From Yponomeuta sedellus (taxonomy: Eukaryota > Arthropoda > Insecta > Lepidoptera > Yponomeutidae): a stretch of 64,000 nucleotides of DNA. The notes beneath the pieces are model-generated. The model ran no database searches. It was not told the origin of the DNA and saw nothing but the letters and a program-made list of their open reading frames with translations. The position numbers were made by a program, and so were the translations under genes. The stretch is taken from NCBI GenBank assembly GCA_934045075.1, contig OW203747.1, positions 11,241,692-11,305,691 of the forward strand, written 5' to 3'. Of the stretch, positions 10,035-19,732 are shown piece by piece. Positions within the stretch are counted from its first letter, which is position 1. The number at the start of each line of letters is the position of its first letter.

Positions 10035-10595
10035 TTGCACTTTTGGACAAGGGAAAAACTTGGCTGGAGCTACCATAGCCATGAACAGAGATAAATGGAA
10101 AGCCCTTGTGTCAGCCCCAGACTCCACGGAGGAGACTTTGCATCTACGTAATGAGATTATTTATGCAGCGTTCAGTGTGATGACCTACGGAGCCGAGACA
10201 CTCACGAAAGGGCTGGTCCACCAGTTCAAAGTCGCTCAGCGAGCTATGGAGAGAGCTATGCTTGGAGTTTCTCTGAATGATAGGATTCGTAACGAATGCA
10301 TCCAACAGAGAACCAAAGTTATCGACATAGCTCAGAGAATCAGCAAGCGAAGTGGCAGTGGGCTGGCCATATCTCGCAAAGCATCGACAACCGTTGGAGT
10401 AAGCGTGTTCTTGCGTGGAGACCGCGACTCGGCAAACGTAGTGTAGGACGCCCTCCGACCAGGTGGGATGACGATCTGCGAAAAACTGCCGGCAAATGCT
10501 GGATGCGGCAAGCTGAAGACAGGGCGCTATGGCGCTCATTAGGGAAGGGCTATGTCTAGCAGTGGACTACATAATATAGCCTGAAGAAGAAGATG
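10035..10595 (+). pseudogene. RTE-clade LINE: C-terminus of the RT protein plus 3' end, frameshifted
   Basis: One frame (10060 on) reads VMTYGAETLTKGLVHQFKVA and LGVSLNDRIRNECIQQRTKV, the region after the reverse-transcriptase core. Around 10344 a one-base loss shifts it to KWQWAGHIS, then RPPTRWDDDLRKTAGKCWM and RALWRSLGKGYV, with a stop at 10559. From family knowledge, this WDDD..LGEAYVQQWT-like ending belongs to lepidopteran RTE-type elements. The DNA ends CTATGTCTAGCAGTGGACTA, ATATAGCCTGAAGAAGAAG. The rest of the ORF is missing (5' truncation). Confidence 0.8.
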
Positions 10596-10609
10596 CAGCG
10601 TTCAGTGTC

Positions 10610-10790
10610 ACTCATACAAGATGGGTTAGGGGACCACTAGGATGAAATCCTCAATTCCTCACAGCTTCTATCAGTCGGCCTAACCGACTGGAAAGAAGAG
10701 TCAATACGTGCAAAGCTACCAAGCCGCGGATTCTCTCACGATGTTTTCCTTCACTTTAGCGTTTTGTATTGCTACTATAAATTCGCAGAT
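10610..10790 (+). repeat. Interspersed repeat, paired with 36915-37170
   Basis: GGGGACCACTAGGATG, CGGCCTAACCGACTGGAAAG and CTCTCACGATGTTTTCCTTC align with the segment at 36955-37150. Family unnamed. Confidence 0.4.
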
Positions 10791-11775
10791 GTAAGTAAAC
10801 AATGAAAAAATATGTTTATGTTTGAAAAAAAAATGTCATAGGTACATGCCCGCATTTGGAAACCTTACCTAAAAGTGCTAAGGAAATAACAAACAAAACA
10901 ACGTTTAAAGATAAATATCGTAAAAGCATCGTGAGGAAACCTCAGCGCTTCAGCTTCATGCTTCAGCAAGTGTTCCTACCAGGAAGTGTTTACGTTGATC
11001 AAAATTTGATACGAGAAAAACGAATCTATGGAACCGGTCAAAATATTTTATAACTACTCAATCAATAAAATAGTTACCAGCAAAAAGGTCCGCCCGCCCG
11101 ACTAATCCCAACTTCCTGATTCCGTCCGCGATAAATTAATCGAGAGAAAAGAATAAATCAATTAAATGCGCCGCCCGAAAAAAGATTAAAAAGGCGACTG
11201 GCCGTATAAATTCTAAGGGATGCCGAATAAAAAGAAAATATACAATGAAAAAAATAAATTTCAAAAAAAGAAGCGCTCAGCTGCCATCGTTACGTGCGCC
11301 GAGCGTCTAGCGGGCGAAAGAGATGGAAACAGTTGAAAAGCGTACGCGCGCGAGAGAGATGAAAGTAGGGGATTAAAAAAAGGAACCAAGTTGGCAGAGG
11401 ATTAATTTTATTCCCGTATTAAATGTGTATTTGCCTCCGATACAATAAGGTCGTAACTAAAGGAGGTTTTTTATTTGTTTACCGAACTCCATTTTGCTGA
11501 CCCACTAATAACGGCCGGAGATTAAACAAATAAAATTAAGACGTAAAACCGATAGTGAAAAGTTTAATGCCAAATTATGGACCTAAACTCCACTTTAATT
11601 TGCACTCGAGAGAAATTTACATATTAGGACTGTCGCAGTCATTACGAGCAAAAGGATTTGGTTTGAACAGTTTTACTTGAGATTTGAGTGAACAAATTAG
11701 TTCTGTAAACTTTAAGATTTACTCAATATCATTGTCTAGTAAGTAAAGCAATACGTAGATTTAGCAACATAGAGA
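10791..11775. other. Repeat-free block with clustered K50-homeodomain sites
   Basis: No repeat family recognised. TAATCC-type sites lie at 11103-11108, 11370-11375 (GGATTA) and 11399-11404 (GGATTA), in GC-richer sequence with GCGCGCGAGAGAGA. TAATCC is the established core for Otd/Bicoid-class homeodomains. A cis-regulatory role is inference only. Confidence 0.3.
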
Positions 11776-11778
11776 ACA

Positions 11779-12048
11779 TTGTAGACTTTTTGTCCGGATC
11801 TACTTACGGGTGTTGTTATATCGGAAGAGTCCGACCAGGTTTCGCTCCAATTCGCAGAGCTTAATCATGGTGCTTGCCCGCAGTGTGAGACGAGCAACCG
11901 ACGACGCGAGCTCCGTCTCTGCTCACCATGATTAAGCTCTGCGAGTCGGAGCGAAACCTGGTTGGACTCTTCCGATATAACAACACCCGTACGTAGATCC
12001 GGACAAAAAGTCTACAATGTGTTGTGCTTACGAAAGTTTTAGTTCAAA
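11779..12048 (+). mobile_element. Long-hairpin retroposon-like element with 13-bp TSD
   Basis: Two near-identical arms of about 95 bp (TTGTAGACTTTTTGTCCGGA ... GCTTAATCATGGTG and CACCATGATTAAGC ... TCCGGACAAAAAGTCTACAA) surround a GC-rich loop of about 50 bp. A one-sided tail (GTTGTGCTTACGAAAGTTTT, AGTTCAAAA) follows. A perfect direct repeat AACATAGAGAACA lies at 11766-11778 and 12049-12061. The tail and duplication length suggest target-primed insertion rather than a cut-and-paste MITE. Related copies: 30366-30448 (hairpin deleted), 6571-6607 (tail only). Confidence 0.7.
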
Positions 12049-12114
12049 AACATAGAGAACACTTTATTGCATAGCAAGAAAAAAAAGAAATAGCATTTTT
12101 TTATTTCAATTGTT

Positions 12115-12352
12115 ATGATGAGCAATGGACTCGGAAGCGAAAAATCTAGGTTCGATTCCCAGTGCCAATGTATGCCAAACTTATAGAAATTATAGTAGCA
12201 ATACTACTTGCTAACAGTCAAGGAAAACATCATGAGGAAACCTGATTGTTCGAGGTGTTCACACACCTCAGGGCTTGAAATTGCCAATCGGCAGGCACGC
12301 GTATTGATTAAGCCCATTTGAGAGAAAGCCTGTGCCCTACAGTGGGATGTGT
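12115..12352 (+). repeat. tRNA-like head joined to a family D repeat
   Basis: TCTAGGTTCGATTCCCAGTG (B box-like), GGAAAACATCATGAGGAAAC, GGGCTTGAAATTGCCAATCG, GCCTGTGCCCTACAGTGGGA. It suggests family D is the body of a tRNA-derived SINE. Confidence 0.5.
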
Positions 12353-12455
12353 CATCATGAACCCGTTATGTCCACAACGAGGGGCACGGGTCTCTGCCCT
12401 GAGGTAGGTATAGGCCATACTCCACCACGGGGGCCATGTTCAGACTGGTGGAGGG
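12353..12455 (-). repeat. 5S-derived SINE, subfamily B, 3' end
   Basis: GAGGGGCACGGGTCTCTGCC, GGCCATACTCCACCACGGGG and GACTGGTGGAGGG in minus orientation. Confidence 0.55.
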
Positions 12456-12724
12456 ATGTGTATAGGCTGTATTATAATAAGCTTAATATTTATTTATCAT
12501 ACCTACGCCAGTTTACACTGGCCTTATAGCTAGATAAAATGCGTTTATAATTAATGATAATAAAATGTCAAAATTAGTGAAATATTTCAGGTACGTAACC
12601 GAGTCGCCGGAGAGGCTTATGAAATCTTCTTTCTGCTTACTTATAATTTAAGACATAGGTAGATAAATAGTTAGATGACCAGCAGTGGACTACATAATAT
12701 AGCCTGAAAAAGAAGAAGAAGAAG

Positions 12725-12830
12725 ATAGAATATTCTTTATTGTACACAGAAATTACAGTAACAGAAATTGTATAAAAATATAGTACAAATGACGGCCTTA
12801 TTACTAAAAGCAATTTCTTCCAGGCAACCA
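12725..12830 (-). repeat. LINE 3' terminus (GGAAGAAATTGC family), antisense
   Basis: GAATATTCTTTATTGTACAC, AGTACAAATGACGGCCTTAT and AAGCAATTTCTTCCAGGCAA. Confidence 0.5.
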
Positions 12831-12835
12831 TAACC

Positions 12836-12965
12836 ATGCTCAGCATGGGGACTATGGGCATTACCCCCCAATGATGGCAATGCCCATGATGACAGGGTGC
12901 TACGGCTATCATTAGGGAAGGGCTATGTCCAGAAGTGGACTACATAATATAGCCTGAAGGAAAGA
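12836..12965 (+). repeat. Short RTE-tailed element
   Basis: CTCAGCATGGGGACTATGGG, CATTACCCCCCAATGATGGC, AGGGAAGGGCTATGTCCAGA, ATATAGCCTGAAGG. Same family as 8168 and 21453. Confidence 0.6.
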
Positions 12966-13206
12966 AAGACAAGAAACCATAATTATTGGCATAGATGTAG
13001 ATACTTTTTAAAAGCATATTTTCATTCTTTGGCGGTGAAATTCACTATTTCAATAAACTATGGAAGTAAACCGGCGAAGGATATCAGTTTTGCGAAACGA
13101 GAAAGGCCCCTTCTAAGGAATATTTCGAGGAAGGGAAAGGATTAAGCCTCCCTTTCTCAAAAGGCACCTTTTCGGTGCGTCCGAATAAGTTGGTAAGTTT
13201 TTTGTT

Positions 13207-13312
13207 AATTTGGCCTTTAAGCATCCCACTGCAGTGCACAGGCCTGGTCTCAGAAAGGGAGAGTACGGGCTTAATTACCACGCGTGCCCACCGCGCACTG
13301 GCACTTTGAGGT
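13207..13312 (-). repeat. Family D repeat
   Basis: GCATCCCACTGCAGTGCACA, GGGCTTAATTACCACGCGTG, CCACCGCGCACTGGCA. Confidence 0.5.
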
Positions 13313-13319
13313 TTTTCAT

Positions 13320-13935
13320 CAGAAACTCAGATTAAGTAATCAAGTTACCACTTGATCCAAGTCAAGCCTCTAGACCATCGGGGCAGTAATTTTACGTGTT
13401 TAAACTCTGAGCGATATTATACGCTAACTCAACACAGGTATTTCATAAGTCAATATACCTACAGGGTATAATAAAATCGGAAATGTGTATTATGCACTTT
13501 AAACTACACAGTGTATCAAAATCGTCTATAAATACATAAATCGCGGTTCCGTCTATCATTACGAACATCAAGTAAGTAGATACTTACCTACTCAGTAAGT
13601 ACCTGTCAGCAAAACTGCGAATTTACGAGAAATATCAGCTGTCTTGCACTAAAATTATAGGTATTATTACCAATATTAAAAATGATGGAAAAAAATATTT
13701 GTATGTGATATTAAAGTTTTTGTCACGTTAACAATTGATCGTATTGACCCCAATTCTTCAATTCTCAATTTCACTTTCTCTGTGAGAGAAAATGCTAATT
13801 AGGTAAGTAGGTATTTGTATCAATACGATATTAGTGCAATAAAGAATTTAATAATAATAATAATAATTTGTAATTAAAAAAGAGTTCATTTAGAGTACTT
13901 TTAAGTATAGATGAATAAAAAAAATTAAATTGATT
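13320..13935. other. No gene or recognised repeat; AT-rich
   Basis: Includes a short AAT microsatellite near 13850-13867. Confidence 0.3.
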
Positions 13936-14104
13936 TTCTAAGGTTAACACGAGCTGTAGACATAATTAAAACTGTTTTTATACGGATTTATGCTCGTTTA
14001 TTACATTTTTACAATTTTCCAACGTTTCGGCACTTTTTCAGGTGCCGTGGTCCCGGATGACGTGGTCATCCGGGACCACGTCATCCGGGACCACCGGGAT
14101 TTAA
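13936..14104 (-). repeat. Hairpin-tailed repeat with CCGAAACGTYGG motif
   Basis: In reverse complement: AAGTGCCGAAACGTTGGAAA, ATGTAATAAACGAGCATAAA, ACAGTTTTAATTATGTCT. The opposite end is a hairpin (GTCCCGGATGAC/GTCATCCGGGAC). Other copies: 41705-41857 (+), 48251-48345 (-). The layout resembles Penelope-like element termini with hammerhead-like motifs, but the identity is uncertain. Confidence 0.4.
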
Positions 14105-14643
14105 ATTAAATTGAGTTAAGAAATCTTGTTTTCATGACATAATTTGCGAGCGGTTAGAACTGTCCCTTCGTTTATAAGATCAATGACCCATGGATCCGCG
14201 GCGCTTACCTACCGCTTTAGCTGTTTACTACTTTAGTTCTCACCGTATATCTAAGTTTGTGTCGAGATATTTTTAGAAAATGCTATTTAAGAAAAACCAA
14301 ATAGCGTATTCGATAGCTATTGCTTAGGCGCGTGCTTGCCGACCAACCATAATTCACGGTGTATATGGAAACTTTCGGTATAGTTTTTATTATCTCTGCT
14401 CAGTCCCCAGAAGGCAAGGCATGCAGCTAAAGCCCAGGCAGATGTTCGCCAAGGCAAACTGGGAGAGTGATTTTTTTAAAGCTCATAAAAAATAGCCTCT
14501 AATCCTCAAAAGGGTTGTTCTGCGAAGAATACTGCACACTTTTTTTTCGCTCACTGTGTTTTTTTCCAGGTAAAGCCGTTTTTTGAGAATATAGTTGACG
14601 ACACGTATATATACTCATATTGATTGTGCGGTACTCGCTTTCA

Positions 14644-14997
14644 AGCACTCGTGGCCTAGTCGAACGGAGTGATTGGAATCAATCACTCGAATTAAGCAAC
14701 AACAGGCGCGGTTATGTGTAGCAATGGTGACCATCCCGTGACTACCGCTAGTGGCATATTTACCGCTACCGAGCGTTTCCCTGCTTCGCAAGGTACGATA
14801 AGCCGTTGGTGCCGGCTGTCATGTAATAGCAGGCGATAAATCACGTCAGAGACCTTATGGGCGGCTTGATTACTTCTGACAGTAAGGCCCGCCACTGTCT
14901 TACAATCCTCCACCAACCCGGACTTGGCCGTCGTGGTGGAGTATCGCCTAACCTTCCTGCGATGCAGGAAGAGACCCGTGCCCCAGCAGTGGGGATA
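14644..14997 (+). mobile_element. 5S-derived SINE, subfamily A, full length
   Basis: AGCACTCGTGGCCTAGTCGA, GATTGGAATCAATCACTCGA, ATTAAGCAACAACAGGCGCG, then CTAGTGGC, CTTCGCAAGG, CCTCCACCAACCCGGACTTG, and GATGCAGGAAGAGACCCGTG to CAGTGGGGATATA. The ATTAAGCAAC..GGCGCGG stretch resembles the 5S rRNA internal promoter. Confidence 0.7.
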
Positions 14998-15145
14998 TAT
15001 ACTCTCCTTTATGCTGAGGTTAGTAGTAATGCTATTGCCTAGACACAGATTTTGCTGATAGGTATTTACAATCAGCGTAGTATTTTACTAAACAACACAC
15101 ACTTGAAGAAATTTGAAAAACAATGACATTTGGTAATGATGATAT

Positions 15146-15219
15146 TAACCCTCTGTATGTCCCCACTGCTGGGGCACGGGTCTCTTCCTGCATCGCAGGA
15201 AGGTTAGGCCATACTCCAT
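15146..15219 (-). repeat. 5S-derived SINE 3' end fragment
   Basis: TATGTCCCCACTGCTGGGGC, ACGGGTCTCTTCCTGCATCG, CAGGAAGGTTAGGCCATACT. Confidence 0.6.
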
Positions 15220-15545
15220 ACTTTCGAAGACCTATAACTTAAATTTTGCTTATCGAGAATTTGTTGTTAATTTGGCTCAATAAGGAATAATTCAGACACG
15301 TTACAATACGATTAAAATCAGTTAACGATTCGGCTTTTCTCGTTTTGAGCTACAAAGGAGGTTTTGTTGCTCATATCATTCTTGTATTGTATTCATTAAG
15401 ACAACGAGTACTATATATAATTAAAGGTCATATGTGTAAATTGATAACTCTATGTGAGAGATGAGGGATTCACGAAAATTACCGAGGTTGGCCGAATCAT
15501 TAACTGATTTTAATCGTACTGTATCTTCCATCAAAAAACATATTG

Positions 15546-15769
15546 TTCTGTTAGCTTTTAGAATATAGCTCGGGCTCTAGAGTAGGCTTCGGTTTTTAAC
15601 AATTTTCGCCGGTTTTCGCACTGATGATCGAGTTCTGACTTCGAAATTAAGTGTCATTTTAGTTCCGATTTGGAAATTAAGTGTCATATTAGTTCTGATA
15701 TTTCTATTACACGAATACATCAGATTCTATCCGATAGTAGCCGAGGTATATTCTAAAAGCTAACAGACT
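15546..15769. mobile_element. Tc1/mariner-like MITE
   Basis: TIRs of about 28 bp: TCTGTTAGCTTTTAGAATAT on the left, ATATTCTAAAAGCTAACAGA on the right. The core has the duplicated TTCCGATTT..GTGTCAT motif and the palindromic CGGTTTT..CGCCGG segment shared by all copies. Confidence 0.65.
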
Positions 15770-16021
15770 ACACACTAATGGCAAATGGAAAAAAATCATA
15801 TCGTTTTTTAAAGAATCGCATAGAAGTGTCAGTACAGCTCTCAATCACTTGACGTCCCGAACCAATTGAAGATGCCCAAAACGACAATTACGTTAACAAT
15901 GATATTGAAGATCCTCGATGGAGAAACTAGGATCAGGGACCTATTTGGCGTTAATGCTGTCTAGTCGTAGGTTTTTTCTCTAGGTTCAAGGGCATTGGGT
16001 CCTAAAATCACTATTATCATA

Positions 16022-16262
16022 GTAGGTGCTCGGGGCTGCAAGTGATGCAGATGTCGCTGCCTGTACGTAATACAGAGAATGTTGTAAAGAGGTTCGAAAT
16101 TTCACTGATGCCGGTGAGTCGCCCATTAGCTGAGTTGGAAAGAGCGCTGGCACAGATAACCAGAGGTCGCGAGTTCGAATTCCGGCATGGGTGGAATTTT
16201 TAACCTCTAAATAGGTTTTTAAATTGACCTTAGCACGGGTTAGGGCATTAAAAATAAATATA
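16022..16262 (+). mobile_element. tRNA-derived SINE, family A, with long 3' tail
   Basis: AGGTGCTCGGGGCTGCAAGT, CTGTACGTAATACAGAGAAT, CCCATTAGCTGAGTTGGAAA, GGTCGCGAGTTCGAATTCCG, AAATAGGTTTTTAAATTGAC, TTAGCACGGGTTAGGGCATT. The 145-codon minus frame across it is an artefact. Confidence 0.7.
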
Positions 16263-16435
16263 ACTATAATCATGTTAACTTTTTGTTCATCGTCAAGGAA
16301 ACTTAAACGCTGACTTGCAGACTGTACCAGCAAACCTCCGGCAGTTTTCTCTCCAGCAAAACAACAATGTCGAAAGACATTGCATAATTTACCTCGGAAG
16401 ACGACAACCGCGGAAATAATCAAAACAGTCGCTCG

Positions 16436-16500
16436 CCCCCCCCCGCGGCCTCTGTAAGCCGCTTACCGGGGGGGTAAGGGAGCTGCCGCCCCCAAAACGT
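16436..16500. other. C/G-homopolymer hairpin
   Basis: CCCCCCCCCGCGGCCTCTGT followed by CTTACCGGGGGGGTAAGG. Unexplained local GC extreme; assembly error is possible. Confidence 0.3.
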
Positions 16501-16602
16501 CTGAAGAGTATAGCTAGCAAGGTAGAAGAACCAGACTAGTGGCAAAGTTTGGTAATCAGGCGCAAAGAATTAGGGCCTTAAGTCTTCAGCCAATCATCAA
16601 CG

Positions 16603-16708
16603 TCAACACATTATGTCCCGATTGAGGGGCACGGATCTCTTCCCTGAGGAAGATATAGGCCATACTCCACCACGGGGGCCAAGTCTGGATTGGTGGAGGT
16701 TCAGCTAA
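16603..16708 (-). repeat. 5S-derived SINE, subfamily B, 3' end
   Basis: ATTATGTCCCGATTGAGGGG, CACGGATCTCTTCCCTGAGG, GGCCATACTCCACCACGGGG, TCTGGATTGGTGGAGG. Confidence 0.55.
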
Positions 16709-16721
16709 TGCGTTCTGCCAT

Positions 16722-17062
16722 TTACTTCTTCTTCTTCAGGCTATATTAGTCCTCTGCTGGACATTGCCCTCCCCTAATGAGCGCCTTAGCGCCCTGTCTT
16801 CGGCTTGCCGCATGCAGCATTTGCCGGCGTTTACTCCAACGGTTGTCGTTTCTTCGCGAGATATGACTTACAACGTAGAAACGTGAAAACAGTAAAAGGT
16901 ACGACTGGTCCACCGATTCACAGACACTCAGCGTGTTACGGAACGGTCTATACACGAAGTATATTCGACGGAGTACATCGGAAATGAGACGATTGGCCTA
17001 AGAACTTTGATTGGGATAGCCTATAGGTAAGGTTCGCAAACTGAAGCGGCAGTGGGCTGGTC
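16722..17062 (-). pseudogene. Twin-primed RTE LINE 3' end
   Basis: 16722-16862 is the antisense RTE 3' end (TTCTTCTTCAGGCTATATTA, CCCCTAATGAGCGCC, CTTCGGCTTGCCGCATGCAG). It lacks about 80 bp of the GRPP..DDDL region. 16863-17062 is the preceding RTE segment in the opposite (+) sense (TGGTCCACCGATTCACAGAC, AAACTGAAGCGGCAGTGGGC). The two pieces abut exactly in the parent element, as expected for twin priming. Confidence 0.65.
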
Positions 17063-17068
17063 AACTAT

Positions 17069-17216
17069 TTTTAGAACTAACATTCTAGAACCTAGAAACA
17101 ACAACCAAGGACTTTAATCACTTTCCGCCAAAAACAGCCGTTTTTAGCGGAAACGGATTAAAGTTCCAATCTATTGATCATAGGTTCTAGACAGTAAGTT
17201 CTAAAATTTGTTATCA
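17069..17216. mobile_element. MITE with TTTTAGAACT ends
   Basis: TTTTAGAACTAACATTCTAG on the left and CTAGACAGTAAGTTCTAAAA on the right are inverted. The core GGACTTTAATCACTTTCCGC / GCGGAAACGGATTAAAGTTC is also inverted, so nearly the whole 148 bp is palindromic. Confidence 0.55.
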
Positions 17217-17350
17217 CAGTGGTTAAGATTTCTTATGTTCACTTTGAGATAAAAACGTATTATAAAACAAGTTATGATTTTTTTCCATTGGCGGCGCTAG
17301 TTAGCGTCCAAAACGACTTGTTGAGGTGACCAACGTACGTAATTAGGCAA

Positions 17351-17574
17351 AGTCTGTTAGCTTTGAGAATATACCTCGGCTACTATCGGATAGATTCGGA
17401 TATATTCGTGCAATAGAAATATCGGAACTAACATGACACTTAATTTTGAAATCGGAACTAATATGACACTTATACATTTATACAGAGCATGAAGAAGCAT
17501 TACACTCGTGTGCTTTCGGCGAAAACCGAAGCCTAGTCTAGAGCCCGAGGTATATTCTAAAAGCTAACAGACTG
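17351..17574. mobile_element. Tc1/mariner-like MITE, complete
   Basis: AGTCTGTTAGCTTTGAGAAT ... ATATTCTAAAAGCTAACAGA ends, about 224 bp. The internal ATCGGAACTAATATGACACT is duplicated. Confidence 0.65.
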
Positions 17575-17576
17575 TA

Positions 17577-18170
17577 CAAGATGAGGCTGAACTTCTGTTA
17601 ACGTGCTTGTTTTGTCCTTCCAGCCTGCCTAACCTTCCGAAATGTGGGCAGAACGGAACTTGCTTGCTTGTTATACGTTTAATTAGTAGAAGATATTACG
17701 CGTATGTTCGCCGTTTCGTGTTCCTCAGGCGGGTTGTTTTGTTTAATTATTTTTACCTCGCAACGTTCCGTGATGGCAAACGATATACTTCGTTTTTTTA
17801 GCATTAGAAATTTCGTAAACAAAGAAGCAGAGCTAGTCAACCTAAAAATCGTCTGCGTAATTTATATATTTTTTTTAATATACATACCTACTTAGTTCAC
17901 TGTTGAGCCAAGTAAATACAGCTTTCTATCTACTTTTCAGATGTTATGTATCTACGTAATAATAAGCAGTAATTTCTTACGCTAAAAAAACGAAATATAA
18001 CGTGAAACATGAAACCCAAATGCCTTTTTTTGTTATTAGTTCTTTGCTTTACGACTTACACCATCTAAAAAACAATATCCCAGCGTCCGAGTGGTCCCTT
18101 CACCAATCGAATATGAGTGGTGGTGCCACTGGACGCTGTATAAATCATCTCATTAAGTAGTAAGGTTAGA
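17577..18170. other. No gene recognised; AT-rich
   Basis: A CAGCGTCCGAGTGGTCCCTT motif at 18082-18101 recurs near 36965 (antisense) and 55915, so part is an old repeat. The 64- and 63-codon frames show no known motif. Confidence 0.3.
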
Positions 18171-18174
18171 TAAG

Positions 18175-18300
18175 ATAAGAATATTCTTTATTGTACACTG
18201 GAAAAACAACAAATACAAAACAATTGCAAATATACATAGTACAATTGGCGGCCTTATTGCTAAAAGCAATTTCTTCCAGACAACCTTACGATGGAAAGTT
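18175..18300 (-). repeat. LINE 3' terminus (GGAAGAAATTGC family), antisense
   Basis: AAGAATATTCTTTATTGTAC, ACTGGAAAAACAACAAATAC, GTACAATTGGCGGCCTTATT, AATTTCTTCCAGACAACCTT. Best-preserved copy. Confidence 0.55.
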
Positions 18301-18349
18301 GGTTAATGTTAGGCTTCGATACTATTTTTGATCATAATAATCTTAAAAA

Positions 18350-18520
18350 CCTATTTAGAGGCTAAAAATTTCACCCATGCCGGGATTCGAACCCGCACGG
18401 ATAGCTAGAGGTTGCGGGTTCGAATCCCGGCATGGGTGAAATTTTTAGCCTTTAAATAGGTTTTTAAATTTGTCCTTAGTACGGGTTAGTGCATTAAAAA
18501 TAAAAATAGTATAATCATTA
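18350..18520 (+). mobile_element. Foldback (probably twin-primed) family A SINE
   Basis: The antisense body TTAAAAACCTATTTAGAGGC ... GGGATTCGAACCCG joins at CACGGATAGC to the sense body, with GTTCGAATCCCGGCATGGGT, and the long tail ending ATAGTATAA. No clean target duplication. Confidence 0.6.
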
Positions 18521-18529
18521 TAAACTTCC

Positions 18530-19070
18530 TTAAGAGATTTCTTTAAAGAAACTAACATCCTGACAGTTGCCAGTCAGTATATCTATGAAAATATTTTGTA
18601 CGTTAGGAAAAATATCAGTAACTTTAAAACTTTAGGTAGCCAACACAATGTAAATACTAGAAATAACATAAACTTTTGTTACCACTATTTAGGCTGTCAA
18701 AGGTTAATACATCCTTCGTGGGGCATTGTAGACGCTGCTATAATAAAATCCCTGAAGATATATTAAGCTTGCCTGAATCGCGGTTCAAAAAATATGTTAA
18801 GCACACTTTGTGCCAAAAGGGCTACTACAACATAAAGGATTATCTAGATGACAATGAGGTCTGGAATCAAAGCCGGTATACAATGTATGAGTTCTATGTT
18901 TTATAATAATTATGTAAACTATGTTAATTAAGGACTTTAAAAAGACTGAGTTTGGAGTTTTTTTTCCAATCTTTCTCCAAAATGATCTAGATTTTGAAAT
19001 GGACACCTAGTTTGAATTGTAACGAAATGTAAGCCGCAGTTTCTGCGCTACTTTGAATAAAACCTTTTCA
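18530..19070 (+). pseudogene. LINE 3' end: RT protein C-terminus with one frameshift
   Basis: One frame reads ILTVASQYIYENILYVRKNI, then NTRN. After a shift near 18676 comes LPLFRLSKVNTSFVGHCRRC, YNKIPEDILSLPESRFKKYV and KGYYNIKDYLDDNEVW. From family knowledge this LTVPS..YVRKN..NTR..FYNKIP..KKAYY...DYLND ending closes many insect non-LTR retrotransposon proteins. The 3' UTR ends AAGCCGCAGTTTCTGCGCTA, GAATAAAACCTTTTCATTTC. A second copy lies at 470-1015. Confidence 0.7.
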
Positions 19071-19204
19071 TTTCATTTAATTTTGCACTAAATATGGACC
19101 GGCGATTTACCGGCGGGTGTGCATGCAACGACTAATGTTGATGAAGCGAAAATGGGAGCCGCAGTACATTGTTGTGCGTCATTGTCATCATTGTCCGTTT
19201 CATT

Positions 19205-19352
19205 CACACTATCGGTAGTCTAGTAACCAATCGCATTGAAATGGTATAACCGGTGCTACTTAACTCGACACCTCGCGCGATTCGATCTTCTTCGCGAGAG
19301 ATGCCTTGATTTGTGCGGGTTATACCCCTGCAATGACATTGTATTGCTTTGT
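19205..19352. repeat. Interspersed repeat, paired with 50165-50310
   Basis: GTAGTCTAGTAACCAATCGC, CCTCGCGCGATTCGATCTTC, TTCGCGAGAGATGCC, GCGGGTTATACC and AATGACATTGTAT occur in the same order at 50165-50310. Possibly a MITE (GGTATAAC/GTTATACC). Confidence 0.45.
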
Positions 19353-19365
19353 AAACGTTACTTAA

Positions 19366-19510
19366 AAACCTATTTAGAGGCTAAAAATTTCACCCATGCC
19401 GGGATTCGAACCCGCAACCTCTGGCTATCCGTACCAGGTTTATAGGTTTAAATAGGTTTTTAAATTTATTCCTTAGCACGGGTTAGTGCATTAAAAATAA
19501 AAATAGTGTA
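19366..19510 (+). mobile_element. Twin-primed family A SINE insertion, 13-bp TSD
   Basis: Inverted segment AAAACCTATTTAGAGGCTAA ... CTGGCTATCCGTACC, then the sense end with TAAATAGGTTTTTAAATTTA and TTAGCACGGGTTAGTGCATT. A perfect 13-bp duplication AAACGTTACTTAA flanks it at 19353-19365 and 19511-19523. It lies about 0.3 kb from the otd exon. Confidence 0.8.
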
Positions 19511-19594
19511 AAACGTTACTTAATTTATGGAAATATGGCAGTTTTGGACTAAAAAGTTACAGTTTACGGTTAGAATCTTGTTTACTAAATTGGA

Positions 19595-19732
19595 CAATTA
19601 AGAATAAAATTTGGTATGGAGTTAGCTGACACCCTGAATTAACACATAAGCTACTTTTTACTGCGGGAAAATATCTTATTCCCATAGTAAAACCGATAAG
19701 CTGCGGGTAACACCACGGGGCGCAACTAATTA
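19595..19732 (+). repeat. Helitron 3' part, decayed terminus
   Basis: ATTTGGTATGGAGTTAGCTG, ACACCCTGAATTAACACATA, GCGGGTAACACCACGGGGCG, CAACTAAT. It aligns with the Helitron-like element at 40739-40950; CTAG has decayed to CTAA. It lies in the intron next to the otd exon. Confidence 0.5.

Noticed and set aside
16014..16423. 145-codon minus frame as a gene
   Set aside because: It reads through an antisense family A SINE; the NSTHAGIRTRDLWLS-type peptide recurs at every antisense copy.
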